From the NCBI GenBank assembly GCA_034687125.1, contig JAQGBZ010000029.1, positions 306,814 to 370,813 on the forward strand: 64,000 bases of DNA. The letters run 5' to 3'. Shown piece by piece: positions 1 to 12,124 of the stretch (position 1 is its first letter; each line of letters opens with the position of its first letter). This stretch comes from Neelides folsomi. Its lineage: Eukaryota; Arthropoda; Collembola; Neelipleona; Neelidae. The position numbers and the translations under genes are program-made. The notes under the pieces were generated by a model. That model did no database searches. It was not told the DNA's origin and saw nothing but the letters and a program-made list of their open reading frames with translations.

Positions 1-307
1 AAGTTGAAATCCCGATGAAGTCATCACATGGTTCAATCTCGGGCTCGTGGTCTTCTGTTTTGATCCAAACCCAATCTATTGTTGGATAAGGAAGTTGAGA
101 GATCTTGGCGGCAGAGCGTTTTTTTCTTTTGTCTCAAATCCACCATCACTTTCATCTTAAGACTCGGGTTAAAGAGGAATTTGCTCGAAAAAATTCATTC
201 CAATCAAAACTTTGAGAATTATCAATTTCATCTTCGGTCGGGTAAAGAAAATCCCCATCGTCGTCTTTCTCGGATGAGATATCCGAGTCGATTTCCCAAT
301 TTAACAT
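1..307 (-). CDS. Possible partial coding segment, broken, runs off the left edge
   Basis: On the minus strand an ATG at 307 opens about 50 acidic codons (start MLNWEIDSD, containing DEIDNSQSFDWNEFF). The frame then hits several stops over roughly 40 bases (about 154-118). The same frame reopens into a coding-looking stretch containing SQLPYPTIDWVWIK and continues off the window at position 1. The gap is too short for a normal intron, and its GT/AG ends do not preserve the frame. This could be a decayed gene, two exons of a gene with splice sites I cannot place, or chance. I do not recognise the protein. The acidic, tryptophan-containing composition is the main reason for thinking it coding. 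Confidence 0.25.
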
Positions 308-2544
308 TGAAATTTTATTTAAAACATTGATAATTCAATGTTTCAAGAATGTTTAATTAACAGATACATTAAACACAATCATTATAATATGTTATTACCT
401 TTAAGACGTTTATTTTATTCTTTGAGCGATTGGCAATATTTAATTGTATTTAAAAGATCGATTTCATTGGAAAAACAAGTGGGAATTTAAGAATAAGAAG
501 CGAGGGATTTTTGGTCAGTATAATGACTATTCGCAGTTTTCATGCCATTTCATTTTGGTCAGTATACTTACCACTTGCAGATTACATGCAAAAACATTAG
601 GGAAAGAATAGTGACCATTTGCAGTTTACATGACATTTTGAAATGGTCAGTATACTGACCATCTGCACGTTTAACGTTTTCCATTTTGGTCACTATATTG
701 ACCAGTTGCATTGGAAAGGGTTCTTATAAATATTACATGATGTCAATATAAATACTCTCTTAACTTTTTATTGATATACAAGTTAAAGTTCTTGTTCACT
801 TATCTGGCTGTGATATGAATAAATATGCAAAATAAATTAGCAACATTCGTCAATCTAATTTGTGTCAGACTGCAAATGCAATCATTCTAATTATGTATCG
901 CCTTTCTAACTAATAATATTCTACCTATACCTAGTAGGTATATACTTAAAGCATATTCCAAAATTATCTTAAATATTGTCATCAAATTTTGCTATATAAT
1001 TTTATCATATTAACATTATCCCTATATATGAATTTTAAAAAATGTTGGGTTTAACACTAAAATTCAACAATTATGTAATAAGTAGACTGCGTGCATTAAA
1101 CTATTCCGTCATGTGAATTGTGATGTGTTGTAGTAAGGTAGGAGTATACTTTTAAAGGTTGATTGCATTTATTCCCAATTTAATCTAATGGTAAGCTACA
1201 TACTTATATGGTCTAGCGTTGTTGTTATATTCCAAAATCTCTTTTGCGAAAGGAGGGGAAAATGAGTATTAGAATGAAGTAAGATGAATGTGTTCGAAAA
1301 TGCATCTCATAGTACTTACATTAAAATTACTTTATAAGCTATAACATGGACTAACATTATAACAATGTAGCGTGTCTTCTCCAATGATGAAGTTTAAAGA
1401 TAAGCATAAAATATGGACGAAGAGAGTTTTCTCTCTTTAACAGAAAAATTCTCCCTATTTTCCTTCATGTTTACGAGGACACATTGTAATAATAGGAAAC
1501 TTGACTCTACATCACTATTCTCCCATTTTTCAATTCTCTCTTACTACTACATGGCTCGAGGGTGGAGGGTTTTAATGAATGAAAACAATTTCTTTTCTTT
1601 GCCGAAAGGACTGCGATGTGGGAGGACAAGATGGAATTATAATATAATATACATTTACGTAGGTATTAAAGCATAGGGACAACACACGTTAGTTGAATAA
1701 TCAATATATCTTACACGATCATACACCTGAATGAACAACTAATCTTCCTCGATTTACATCCAGCCCAGGTAAAAAACCCCTAAATTCATTATTAACGAGA
1801 GTCGTCTTATTTATATTTTTATTTACATTGGCCAATCTTTCATTTAAGAAAATACATCCACAAGATAATAATGTCGCTCTTTAATTTAAATCATGATTAT
1901 AATATGAGTATATATTGAGAATTGAATTAAAATACAAGTTTCTCTCTTGGTTTTTCCCAATAATCTCATCCCTTTCGTTTTCATCGGACAACGTCACTTA
2001 AAAACTAAATAGCTTCTGATGGCTTCATTTGCCTACATTAATATAGAACTCCTATAATCTATACATGAATGTAGCAACAAATATTAGAAATATAAGGCTT
2101 AAATGCTTACTAATTCAGATCAAACATTTACACCTTTTCATAGACAAGTAAAATAAGTTGATAAATAACATTATAATATAAATATATACAGAAAAATTGG
2201 ATGAGAGTTGGCCATTTAACAATAAAAACAAAAATGATGTCAAGTTATAAGTTAAAATATAAGTAAAGGGATAGACGCTTTATAAAAGGAACATGCCTGG
2301 ATTCGAAGCTTGTAAAAACGTACAGAGTAATGTGAATTAACTTTAAAAAAATATATGTACAATAACGGAGAGCTATTAAACATGACTTGGATTACGTAAA
2401 GTTGTAATACATTTTAGAAGGATTTGTGCACTTTCCTTTTGAACATGGAGTCCACTCTCTTCGGCACACCTCAAATCGACCGTCGGAGCTAAAATAAATA
2501 GTGATTTATAATATCTTCTACTTCCTTTGTGAATACAGGGGAAC
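308..2544. other. Gene-free AT-rich stretch left of noggin
   Basis: Apart from the 44 bp minisatellite I see no splice-supported exon here. Open frames are short and have no recognisable domain. The right part should include the noggin 3' UTR, but no canonical AATAAA stands out just past the stop. Confidence 0.5.
505..715. repeat. Minisatellite, about five copies of a 44 bp unit
   Basis: Five diverged copies follow one another. The GCAG/GCAC/GCAT anchor recurs at 533, 577, 621, 665 and 708, a spacing of 44, 44, 44 and 43. Each unit contains versions of GGTCAGTATA(N)TGACCA-TTGCAG-TTACATG. The best copy, around 644-661, carries the palindrome TGGTCAGTATACTGACCA. The third copy is diverged in its left half. 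Confidence 0.8.
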
Positions 2545-4326
2545 TCAGTCTTGAGGTTCGGAATCACAGGCACAGGCACAACTCGTGATGATTGGATGGC
2601 GAATCGGAATCCAACGACACTTCTTGGCCTTCTCCCAGTCTTGACAATGCCACCGAAGGACTACCTATAAAACCAACCAATAACTCACGTTAATGACAAT
2701 CATAAAATTACCATTTATCATCATTCTTACATAAGTAGACTCATACATCTGTTACATAATACATACTTAAGTAAATACTTCTGGCAGACTATTATAGTTA
2801 GTAGGTTAGATTTATAGAAGTGAAAATATTCTGGACATATTTGTGTTTTTTATCCTGTTATTTTAGAGAATTAGAAACGAACCTTGTATTCAACTTCGGA
2901 AGGCTTGCAAGTCATTCCTGGAGGGATTGAACAAGATCTTTCACTGTGGCAGTGCCCCTCCTTGAGCCATCTCGGCCAGAACCTAATCCCCAAATCTCTC
3001 CACTTCTCAAACACCGGACAGGACGTGTAGGCCCAAAGGAATTGCACGAGCTTCCTCCGCAGCTTAGACGACAGTCTTGTTCTCAATTTTGACCCGTCAG
3101 GCATCCCAATTGCCCCGTATTGCAGCTTCTTAATAGGCTTTGGAATCTGTCAAATGGAAAAATTCATGAGCATCTCCCATACCTTTGCATTTAAATATCT
3201 ACATCTTACAAAATACCTGAATGTCTACATACTACATACATATATATGTATAGGTATACAGAACAAAATATGGGATATGGAATAAAATTATAAAAAAGGA
3301 ATATTATCGTTGTAATGAAATATCGTTGTAGGACAGATAAAAAGGGATATAAAATGGGAATTGAACGCTTCTACATTATGTACTTATATAACCGAAAGTT
3401 GCATGCATAACCACTAATTTATCAAGCATTATGACAGGTTGGGTTATTGTTATGCAGTCGCTAATTTTAAGACGCATTTTCACATAATTGTAGGAAGGTA
3501 TCTTCATTGTTTTACTTCTAATAATAATAATAAAGTAAAAAATTATAACAATACCAGTAATAACTGGTGAAATTGTAATTAAGAAGATGTAATAAAAAAT
3601 TTTTATATCGAAAAAGGTTAGGTTTAAATCGTTTAAAGTAAAAGTAATAAAGTAATCTTATATGTAAGAACTTCATCTGATACACAACATATCCTGCATA
3701 GACTCAATGGTATACTTTATAAAATATCTATGTATACTTAAGTATTAGTCATACGTAATAAAAAGGATTTGTAATAATTTACATCGGTATTAGCAGGTTT
3801 CAAATGGAATAATTCATGATTTAAATATTGTGAATTGGGTATAATTAAACTTGAGTATGGTTGTTGATGTAGGTGTTGATATTAATAAGGAAATGGATAA
3901 GTAGGGGTTTAAGTGGCAAACGTCTCTTACATCTCCATCAGTTCGTGGGACCAGCCGTCCCTTCCTGTTCCTCTTAAAAGGGAATCGCACAGTCCCGTTC
4001 GGGTTGGTGAGAAGATCTTGGGGCTTCCTAATACTCATCACTTCAGGGTCAAAGTTTTTCCCAAGTTTGAGACGAAGGGATTTCAAGTCTAAATCTTCTG
4101 GTCTTGGATCATACTTCGAACCTTCAGGTTCCTAAAGGAGTCAATGCAAATGACAGTTATCATCCCCGTCCCACTCATCTCTCCCAGTCCTTACCTGTAG
4201 CTTCGTAATGGAGAAATCTTTGGAGGGTGTGGGCCGAAGGACCCATTGGCTCCTCGACGAGACCACTCCGCCGCTCAGATGGGCTAAGAGGAAAGCGACA
4301 CACGCGACATGCTCCGCTCCAACCTT
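2545..4326 (-). CDS. nog: Noggin, secreted BMP antagonist (5' end missing)
   Basis: Four coding exons are visible on the minus strand: 4326-4195, 4131-3931, 3146-2883 and 2664-2545. All junctions are phase 0, giving 238 codons plus stop. Noggin binds BMP ligands outside the cell and blocks their receptors. The first exon shown encodes a hydrophobic secretion segment (VACVAFLLAHLSGG), then WVLRPTPSKDF and YDPRPEDLD, matching the vertebrate N-terminal clip region (HIRPAPSD, FDPKEKDL). The third encodes SSKLRRKLVQFLWAYTSCPV, DLGIRFWPRW and CSIPPGMTCKP. The last encodes LRWHCQ, RWIPIRHPI and the SCACAC cystine-knot end. Basic stretches (FPFKRNRKGR, PKPIKKLQ) may bind heparan sulphate. The frame has no ATG after the acceptor at 4327, so at least one upstream exon is missing. 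A splice-compatible mini-exon near 4553-4570 is possible but unproven. Family identity is very secure. Confidence 0.93.
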
Positions 4327-7300
4327 CTGGAAATTAAATAATTAAAGATGAAATAATTTAATGAAATAATTAAATATGAAATAATTAAATCCCTCATTAT
4401 TTGTCAACTTTTGAAGCATCCGGGAGAAATCCACTAACTTTCCCGTGTCCCACATTGTGGGTCAATCAAAGGATGGTCAAACACACCTTGGAGAGTGTGT
4501 AATCTGAAGATGCCTCGCCCAGGTGAGTTGTTGTTGGAAACTGGGTCCACCCTCACCTATCCCATTCATTCTGATTCACCCTTTCGCCAATTTATAGCAA
4601 AAGAGTCAGATGAGACATATTTAAGGGAAATTATTCGACAGTTTCGGGTGTGAGGCTGACAAGACATTGTTCCGCAAATCATCCTCATACAATATGAGGG
4701 AAGTGGCGAACCAGGTGTTTTTCAACCCCTCGTGTTGTCTATTGTAAATTGCAATTTGATTGTATTGTGATTGTGAATAAATGAATGTTTTGTGGGGTAG
4801 GTGGGGAATTGCCTCGTCAACTCATTAAGAATGGATTTTAAGGTGAGGCGAACGTTGGAGCGGGCTCGTCTTCTCAACTCCATCCAATCCATCTTGGCCG
4901 GCAAAACAAGCTGAATTCATGAATGAAATGGAGAAAAATTCTTAACACCAAACTACTTGATACAACACCAAGATGCCTGACATCACTCCCCCCACTTATT
5001 ATTATACGAGGATGAATGGAGGAATGAATGGAGTCGCCATTTTTCCCCCGTCTCGTAAATCCAAAAACTTCACAATTTCCTCTCACGACTCCCCTAATTA
5101 TCGGACCCCACGGCCCTCCCAGAATTCATCCATTCGTCTCACCACAACCAATAATAATTTAATGATGCATAATTGGCAGACTCGGCTCCAGCAGTTTGAT
5201 TGTCCTCTGGGATCTGCTCTGCGATCTGCCCTACGATGTGGAGTATGAAACCATTGGAATGGGGAAGGTGGGAGAGGTCGGGAAGGTGAGGTCAAGTGAA
5301 TCAACGGCGTGAATTGCTGCAATGGACCAACCCTCGCCCCAAAGGAGTCCCCATATGTATCATTGTTCCGCCGCTCCTTCGCTCCTCTCCATCGTCTTTG
5401 ATGAGTGACCGAGATGGAAGGAGCCTCCCTTCGAGCTCTTCCCTTTCATTCATTCGCCCTCCCTCATTTTACTAATTTATGGATCGATGAGGTCACCCCT
5501 CACTTTTACTCCATTTACCCTCGGTGAATTTCAATCCCACCTCTTTCCCACCTTCCCCCCACACACTCCATGTGTTTGCCAATCTCCACCCGCCGGCCCT
5601 TCTCTGGAAATCATTCCAATCATTATTTTCATTACATTGTGCTCGATGGTGGTCGTGGGGGAATTATTAGCTTTTTCAGCTCTTCAAAAAACGTGCAAGA
5701 GTGAACAATATGAATGGGCCAATTCAAAACCCTCATCTCAATAGAGGAAACAAAGGCAGTTCCACGAATATATTCAATCCGATCCAAACCCATCATATAC
5801 AATAAATCACACTCAATCAGATCCAGGCATTCTGACCATTCTGTTGTAATTGGTCCTGTCAATCAGAATTAAAAGTGTGTGTGTGTGAATGTATATTATG
5901 ATATTCTCCCCTCGGCCCAACGTTTCCTCGTCCAAAGTGACAAGGCAGATTCTTGGGGAATATTTACCCAAGCTCATCCCATCCAGAACTCTGATGGAGA
6001 GCTGGAAGGAATTCTTCTCACGATCAACCACATACACGCCATACAGACATCATTTACATCATTGATAAATCTCAACTCCATTCTCTCCAATTAATCAAAC
6101 TCTCCCAGTCTAATAAAGACACATAAAACCAAAAGTTTTCTTCCTATTTTTTTCAAAGTTTAAACAATTTACAAATAGCCACTCGTGTGTATGTTCCATG
6201 AGGGAAAAAAAGTTTTAATCGTAAGTCGCGTGGAACAAAGTGGTAGAAGGCGTTGATTTTATATATAATAAAACTACATGTAAAACCTCAGCCAAAATCT
6301 ATGTATTATACTTACATTTAGTTGTAAAGAAACGAAAGGATTGAGATTCGCCTCGAGAGAATAATCCTGTAGGATGAAGTAATCTCAACCTTTTATTCCA
6401 CGTTCTCTCCTGTCGCTTTGATCAGATTTGAATAAAAAGTAAATCATCTGTCTGAACTGAATACTCAATGGATTAGATCATCTCTCAAAACATCCAAGAT
6501 GTTTAATTATGATTCCTTCACCCTTTATCTTCAAATTCCCCCAAGAAGCTCATGAAGGAGATGGAGACTGATTCAAACCCTCTTTGATGCATTCCTTTGA
6601 GAGGAGAATGAATGTCAAAGAAGGAGATAGGCCTCATCCACGTGCCACCGCCGCCAATTGATTGATGATTTCCTCCATATTGGCGATGACGTATGAATAA
6701 TTAATATTAATTACCGCCAGCCAGTCCAACAATCTACGCCCATGAACTATGAATATATCTTCGCTTCCTGTCAGCATAAACACTATGACTAAAACTATGC
6801 TACACTGACTATACATAAATATGCATTTATCTCTATATTTATTGAGCATAGAGGTTGGATATTATAAATAACATGCTTCTCACACAGATCACACTCATCC
6901 CTCATTCACTTTTAACTTTCTAATCAACGATTCCCATCATTTGATATGCTCTTTAATGTGTCTCCCATCCTCATATTTCATACACACTCTGGACATTGAA
7001 GCTGAGCAAAGCGTAATCAAGAGGTATTTAGATGGTTTGAATTAAAATGCATATAAATATATTATTTAACGCGAATGATAAACACTTTAGAGGGCTCGAT
7101 AAGTTAAGACTTGGAAGAAATGTCAATGTGGTGATAATGGATGGATGATATTTAACGTCACTTACCATTTTAATGGCTTGGGATCCGTCCTCACTTCTGC
7201 TAATTCCTCCACTGGGTTTAAAGGCACGGGGTGCAGGAGAACATGGGACGGTTCTCGATTTAATTAGGAATTCTCAATTAGCACCCAAGACACAAATGGA

Positions 7301-9983
7301 GTATCCGTCGATTGCAAACTCTCAAACAAATTGAGGGACTCTGAGGGAGGGAATCTTGTTATGAGCTCATAGTCGGCAAAGAGCTGAGGACTCGAATGGG
7401 TCTCCTACGTGTGGGGATGAGAGTAATAAAAGTTAAGAATTGACATGGGATCTCATTTAAGAGAGGAGCGGCGGGGATGACACGATTCTTTTTTTCTCCA
7501 CCGGTGATGCTACAACTCCGGCCTCGGGACGAGCTCAGTGAACTCTGGGAGTCGGAGGGAAGGTGAGAGTTCCATGGAAGGATCCTCGAATGACCACACA
7601 CTCCCTTGTGGACGCTCCGACTGGTTGAAGGAAACTGATCCTCTCCGCTCCTTCTCATTCATTTTTGGTCGAAGAAGAGGAAAAGGTTTGTGGGATGCTG
7701 CAGGGAGGACAAAGCCTCTCAGAACCAAACTCTCATCTTCTCCCTCACCTCTGAAGTCTTGACCACCTATCTCCCCCTTAACTCTCTAGCTTCCTTTTTT
7801 TATTCCACTTGTTGTTATTTACTACATTTTCTGACCAATCTAGACGAAATCTTCCACTTTGATCATTTTGAGTTAATCGTCTTTTTACTAATCATTTAAA
7901 TTTAAACATAGATAACAACCTGCTTAAAATATATGCATTTATACTTTACAGATACAATTGATTTACAATACAATTACTCCAAATCTAATAATGCAAAAAT
8001 TAATATTATATGGCTTAACTGGCAATAAAATGAAAATTACAAGAAGCATTCTTAATTCTTTCAGATACTTTACTTACATGTTAACCAATTTGGTTAAATA
8101 ATCAATACACATTATTGGTAATTTTTACTTTAGAGTCTAACAATAAGATACATTCTTGGATACAAAAAACACCCAGACGAGACTTTAGTACTTAGTACTC
8201 GTACTTTTAAATTTAGAGATGTTTTTTCTAAATCTTGTGTGTTTAAAACCCACAATTTTGAACCAATTTAATAACTTTCTACTTATTTTTCATTTTAGAA
8301 ACTCTACTTATTGGAAACAGACCAACATATGAGTTTATACGTGCATACTATACAATGTGAGTGTATGTAATAATTTAAAGTAAATTTTATGATAGTAATT
8401 TAAAGTCGTTAGTATTAGAGATAAAATAAGTCCTTTGTCAAAGGGATTTAAATGCCTTTCCACCAGTGTGGCATACTTTTGAAGAAGAGAATTTATTTAC
8501 GCAAGCCACCCATTGAATCCCAAATCTCCTTATTATGATCCCCTCCCTGGCGTCCAGTGAGGTTGGAGGGTCCGGAATTTCAAATCTATCCTTGGGTCTC
8601 CCACATCATAATCCCCGTCTCCTGAAAGGACAGACAAATGGGCTGTGTGAGATCCGTCAATTAGTTCGCTCCTCCTCGAGGTGGCAAAGAGGACGGAAGG
8701 ACAAAGCGGGGTTCTTGCAACCAATCCACGGATTACACCCCCAGTCACCCTCCAATTTACCCATTTCCTTTTTCTATTCAACACTACTCGGAACTCGGAC
8801 AAATTCTTTCTCTTCAAAACTTGGCCCATGAAAAACCTTTAAAATAACATCCCAGCTCATATATTATAGATTATACAAATTTTAATCTTTCAAAAGAACT
8901 ATCCATTTGTTGCAATATGAATATAATATGTAAGTATATGTACTTATAGGTATGTAAGGTTTACTCTATGTATAACTATCAAGTCGTTTCATAGTCAAAG
9001 TTGAAAAGATGGGTTTAAATTCAATTTGTTGTTTATATTGATAGTTTTTTCTATAACAAAAGATCTATTCCAGCACATTGAATAAGTTCATAAGATCTCT
9101 TATATGAGAACTTATGTAATAACATTATGTACAGTGTACTTGTGCTATTTTAATTTCAATAAAAGACAAGGTTTTAAACAATTATTTTTGCCGTCATTTT
9201 AGCTCAATCAAATGAGTATTAAGCTACAATAATGCCTTTTTCAATTACAAGAACCGCCCAAACATGTTTAATGTAAAAGAAAGCCGGATATGAGCTGAGT
9301 TTTGTAAATTAATGATACATTAACGATAAGCGGACATCCGTGATATCAGATTAATTTTACAAGGAAGAATCAACCATCTTGTTAATTATATCGGACTCGC
9401 GTATGAGCCGATTCTAGATGTGGTAATCATACAAGAGTAAGAACAATCACGGCTCTTTTATTTTCTCCTCAACGTTCAAACAATATTACTCAACTAATGA
9501 AAGATTCACTTTTTAGCCGTTTTTTTAAAATTTTATTAAATGTGTTTTGAAAAATATTCTTTTAAATGTTCCTCTGCAACGCTAAAGAGCAATTTTCATA
9601 GATGTCACCCTGAATTGTTCAGTAATGCCCCAATTTCTTTTCATAAAAATTTACATTTTGCTTTTGCATTACTTCCCCTATGTTTCTGTACATTGTGATA
9701 ATGTAAAGATATGATGTTATTTTGAATAAAAAATGAAAAAATAGTATAACGCTGAACGAGCATTATTTAACAAAGTCAAAAGTATTCATTATTGTATGCT
9801 AAATGCGTATGGACTACATTTTATACAAAGTGTTGCTTTATTAATTTCATAAAAACAATTAGTTTAGAACAATGTCTCCTTATTTCATGTATTATGCATT
9901 ATGCATAAAAGCGCTACAAGCTTTAGTATAAAAATTAAACCCATGGTTCATTGTGAGGATGAAATAGAGAATAAATAAGAACA
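4327..9983. other. 5.6 kb without a supported gene, upstream of noggin
   Basis: Open frames occur on both strands over the same bases (for example 8533-8831 and 7359-7762), lack domains and have no splice support, so I do not call them genes. Composition is mixed, with pyrimidine-rich blocks at 5000-6100 and 7200-7800 set in AT-rich DNA. The missing first exon and promoter of noggin must lie in or beyond this stretch. A TATA-like GCTATAAAT on the minus strand near 4600, followed by an ATG and a strong GTGAGG donor, is one weak candidate. Confidence 0.5.
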
Positions 9984-11076
9984 ATGGCCTCAAATACAGT
10001 ATTTATTCTCTTCCATTTATCTGTATTGTTAGTTTATTTGGATTTTGGAAATTCTCAATTAAGTTTCATCCCAAATAATAAAAAAGTTTTCTTTCATGAA
10101 GAGTCCAAAAAATGTTTGTCGGTAACTGAAGACTTGAAATTAACTCTTGCTGAGTGTAACTGGTAAAAAATTTTTATAAACACAAATTACTTTTTATAGT
10201 ATTTAAAATTGTTTATACTTACATACCTGTTCATACATCATTTTAATGATTACTTGTATAAATTATAAATTTAGGGAAAAGGAAAAAGCTCATATAAGTG
10301 GAGTCTTCACTGTTGTTAAAAGCAATAGAGGTGGTTATATAATCAAGTGGAAATCAGGTCCGCCACCAAAAGGAATTGAAGGCTGTCTCTTCGATCTCAT
10401 TCCTTCGCCAGTTGTAGAAGCCGAGGAAGAAGAAAAGTATACTCATCTTATTGTTAGTTTAGTAATTTAACTGATATTTGACTACAGAGAAGAGATTGAT
10501 GAGGAGACCGATGCTGCAGCAGCAGACTTTATTAAAAAGAGAAAGGGAAGAGTTGACGAAGACAAAGACAACTCTAATAGTATGCAAACAATTTTTAAAT
10601 ATTTAGAGTTATAGTGAGATAATGATTTTATATTTTAATTCATGAGAACTAATCCATAATTTATTCATTCAAGTAATCTTAAGTTCTTGTGACGCGAGAG
10701 ACGACGAACTCAATTGGGAATTTCATCAAGTGGAGGGAAAAAAGTTTCAACTTCGGAAGTTTGCTTTTAAAAAGTGTCTTTCTGTTCGGGATTCAACTAA
10801 GGATCAATTCTATATGAAAGATTGCATAGAAGAAAGTGACAATGAACAAATTTGGCATATTTGTGACGCTGATTCTACTGACAAGGAGTGTGAAAATTTT
10901 TAAATAAATTCTGAAATTACAAAATGTATTTCATAACAAAAGTAGAATCAGATTCAAATTATGAGAAAGAGAGGATGGATGGTGCAAAGGCATTTTCAAG
11001 ATTGACAAATCTTGTCATATTTATACTCTTTTCACTGGTTTTATATTCCGTGTATAATATGTTCATAAATAATTAA
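9984..11076 (+). CDS. Single-pass membrane protein with R-type-lectin-like lumenal domain
   Basis: Five exons: 9984-10162, 10275-10436, 10488-10579, 10674-10889 and 10943-11076. They join in frame to 260 aa. The start ATG is followed by a signal peptide (FILFHLSVLLVYLDF). The lumenal part has two half-repeats: one with ESKKCLSV in exon 1-2, and a second with LRKFAFKKCLSV, FYMKDC and the Q-x-W motif NEQIWHIC. This pattern resembles beta-trefoil R-type lectin domains such as the cysteine-rich domain of mannose receptors. A charged linker with an alanine run (ETDAAAADFIKK) separates the halves. The last exon encodes a transmembrane helix (NLVIFILFSLVLYSVYNMF) with a very short tail, indicating type I topology. 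The last intron is only 53 bp; without it the frame stops at 10902 and the helix is lost. AATAAA lies at 11248. I cannot name an orthologue. Confidence 0.7.
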
Positions 11077-11247
11077 AATGCAAAGTTAATACAATTTAAA
11101 GAGTCTACTATACTACATATAACATAGATGATGATTGATGATTGTAAGATTTAATTTACATGTTATAATTATAAAATAGTCATTTTCCAAACTATTGTTA
11201 GTGATTTTAGTTATTGTACCTATGTTTAATTATATTTATAAATAATT

Positions 11248-11253
11248 AATAAA
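11248..11253 (+). terminator. Poly(A) signal AATAAA for the lectin-like gene
   Basis: A canonical AATAAA lies 171 bases after the stop, within the 349-base gap to the convergent C7orf50 gene. Nothing else is seen in that gap. Confidence 0.45.
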
Positions 11254-11425
11254 TGAAAGCATCTCGGAATAAAATTATAATTTAAACAATAAATGTAAAT
11301 TAAACAATTCGGATCGGTTTTTGTGTTAAATAAACGATTAAAATAAAATTATTTTCCGAATCAGACTTTTACACTCTGTTAAGTCCCATTTGTATCTGAT
11401 TACGTGATAACAATGATAGGTAATT

Positions 11426-12124
11426 TTAATCACTGAGAAGTTGAACAATTTGTCTGGCTCTGTTATACTGATTCTTTTCATCCTCTTTGGCTAAAGACGG
11501 GTCGCTTGAAAATTTATCGTCAAATTTGTTCATCGAGCTTTGCATGTCTAACAAAATTGCTGCTCTTGCTTTTCCTTGAATGGACAACATGAATCTTAAA
11601 AGTATTTCAAACTGATTATCGTCAATGACAGAACTATTGAGAGCGTTTTTGACGAGCCATATTTGCTTCATTTTTTCGAACTTCCATTCAGATTTTTCAT
11701 TTTCCCATTTCATTAAAAATGCGATACAATCTTCTTTAAGTGATTTCCCTTTTGCGATGACCTTTAGGGCTTCTTTCTCCTTTTGCTTCCTCTTCTTCTT
11801 TTTCAATCTTTTCTTTTTCATCTTCTCATTTGGGTCTTTATACGAAGGTTTGAGAAGTGTGGTTGTGAGTTCATCTCCAAGAATTACACCCCTAGCATTT
11901 CTAATAACTTTGTTGTCATTTGATTTGAACTTCTTTTTCTTCACTCTCTTTTCTTTGACCGTTGGAACATCTAGAGTTTTTGAAGTCTCGGTTGGCAAAT
12001 TATCGGTTTTCGGTTCAATACTTGAAGGCTCCTTTTCATTGATATGTTTCTTAGCTTTGCGCAATATCTTTTCCTCAAGTTTCATCTTCCTTGAAGATTT
12101 TTTGATAGTATCGTCGACTGACAT
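11426..12124 (-). CDS. C7orf50/WKF-domain protein
   Basis: Intronless coding region of 232 aa. The N-terminal two thirds are lysine-rich with nuclear/nucleolar-type basic runs (KKKRLKKKKRKQKEK). The C-terminal third matches the WKF domain of human C7orf50: KWENEKSEWKFEKMKQIWL, then the LLRFMLSIQGKAR block and a closing ARQIVQLLS. Human C7orf50 is a small basic protein that probably works in the nucleolus, but its biochemical role is not established. The gene is convergent with the lectin-like gene and in the same orientation as PTCD1, whose stop lies about 0.9 kb upstream. The sequence just before the ATG (TTATTTAG) could be an acceptor for a 5' UTR intron. Identity is well supported by the WKF core and the C-terminal pattern. 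Confidence 0.88.
   Translation of the reverse strand: MSVDDTIKKSSRKMKLEEKILRKAKKHINEKEPSSIEPKTDNLPTETSKTLDVPTVKEKRVKKKKFKSNDNKVIRNARGVILGDELTTTLLKPSYKDPNEKMKKKRLKKKKRKQKEKEALKVIAKGKSLKEDCIAFLMKWENEKSEWKFEKMKQIWLVKNALNSSVIDDNQFEILLRFMLSIQGKARAAILLDMQSSMNKFDDKFSSDPSLAKEDEKNQYNRARQIVQLLSD

Noticed and set aside
4722-4904. Minus-strand frame MPAKMDWMELRRRARS as noggin exon 1
   Set aside because: No strong GT donor in the right phase and no hydrophobic start, so I could not join it to the noggin signal-peptide exon.
8533-8831. Overlapping 98-codon frames on both strands
   Set aside because: Both strands open over the same bases with no domain, no splice partners and no start context; typical of mixed-composition noncoding DNA.
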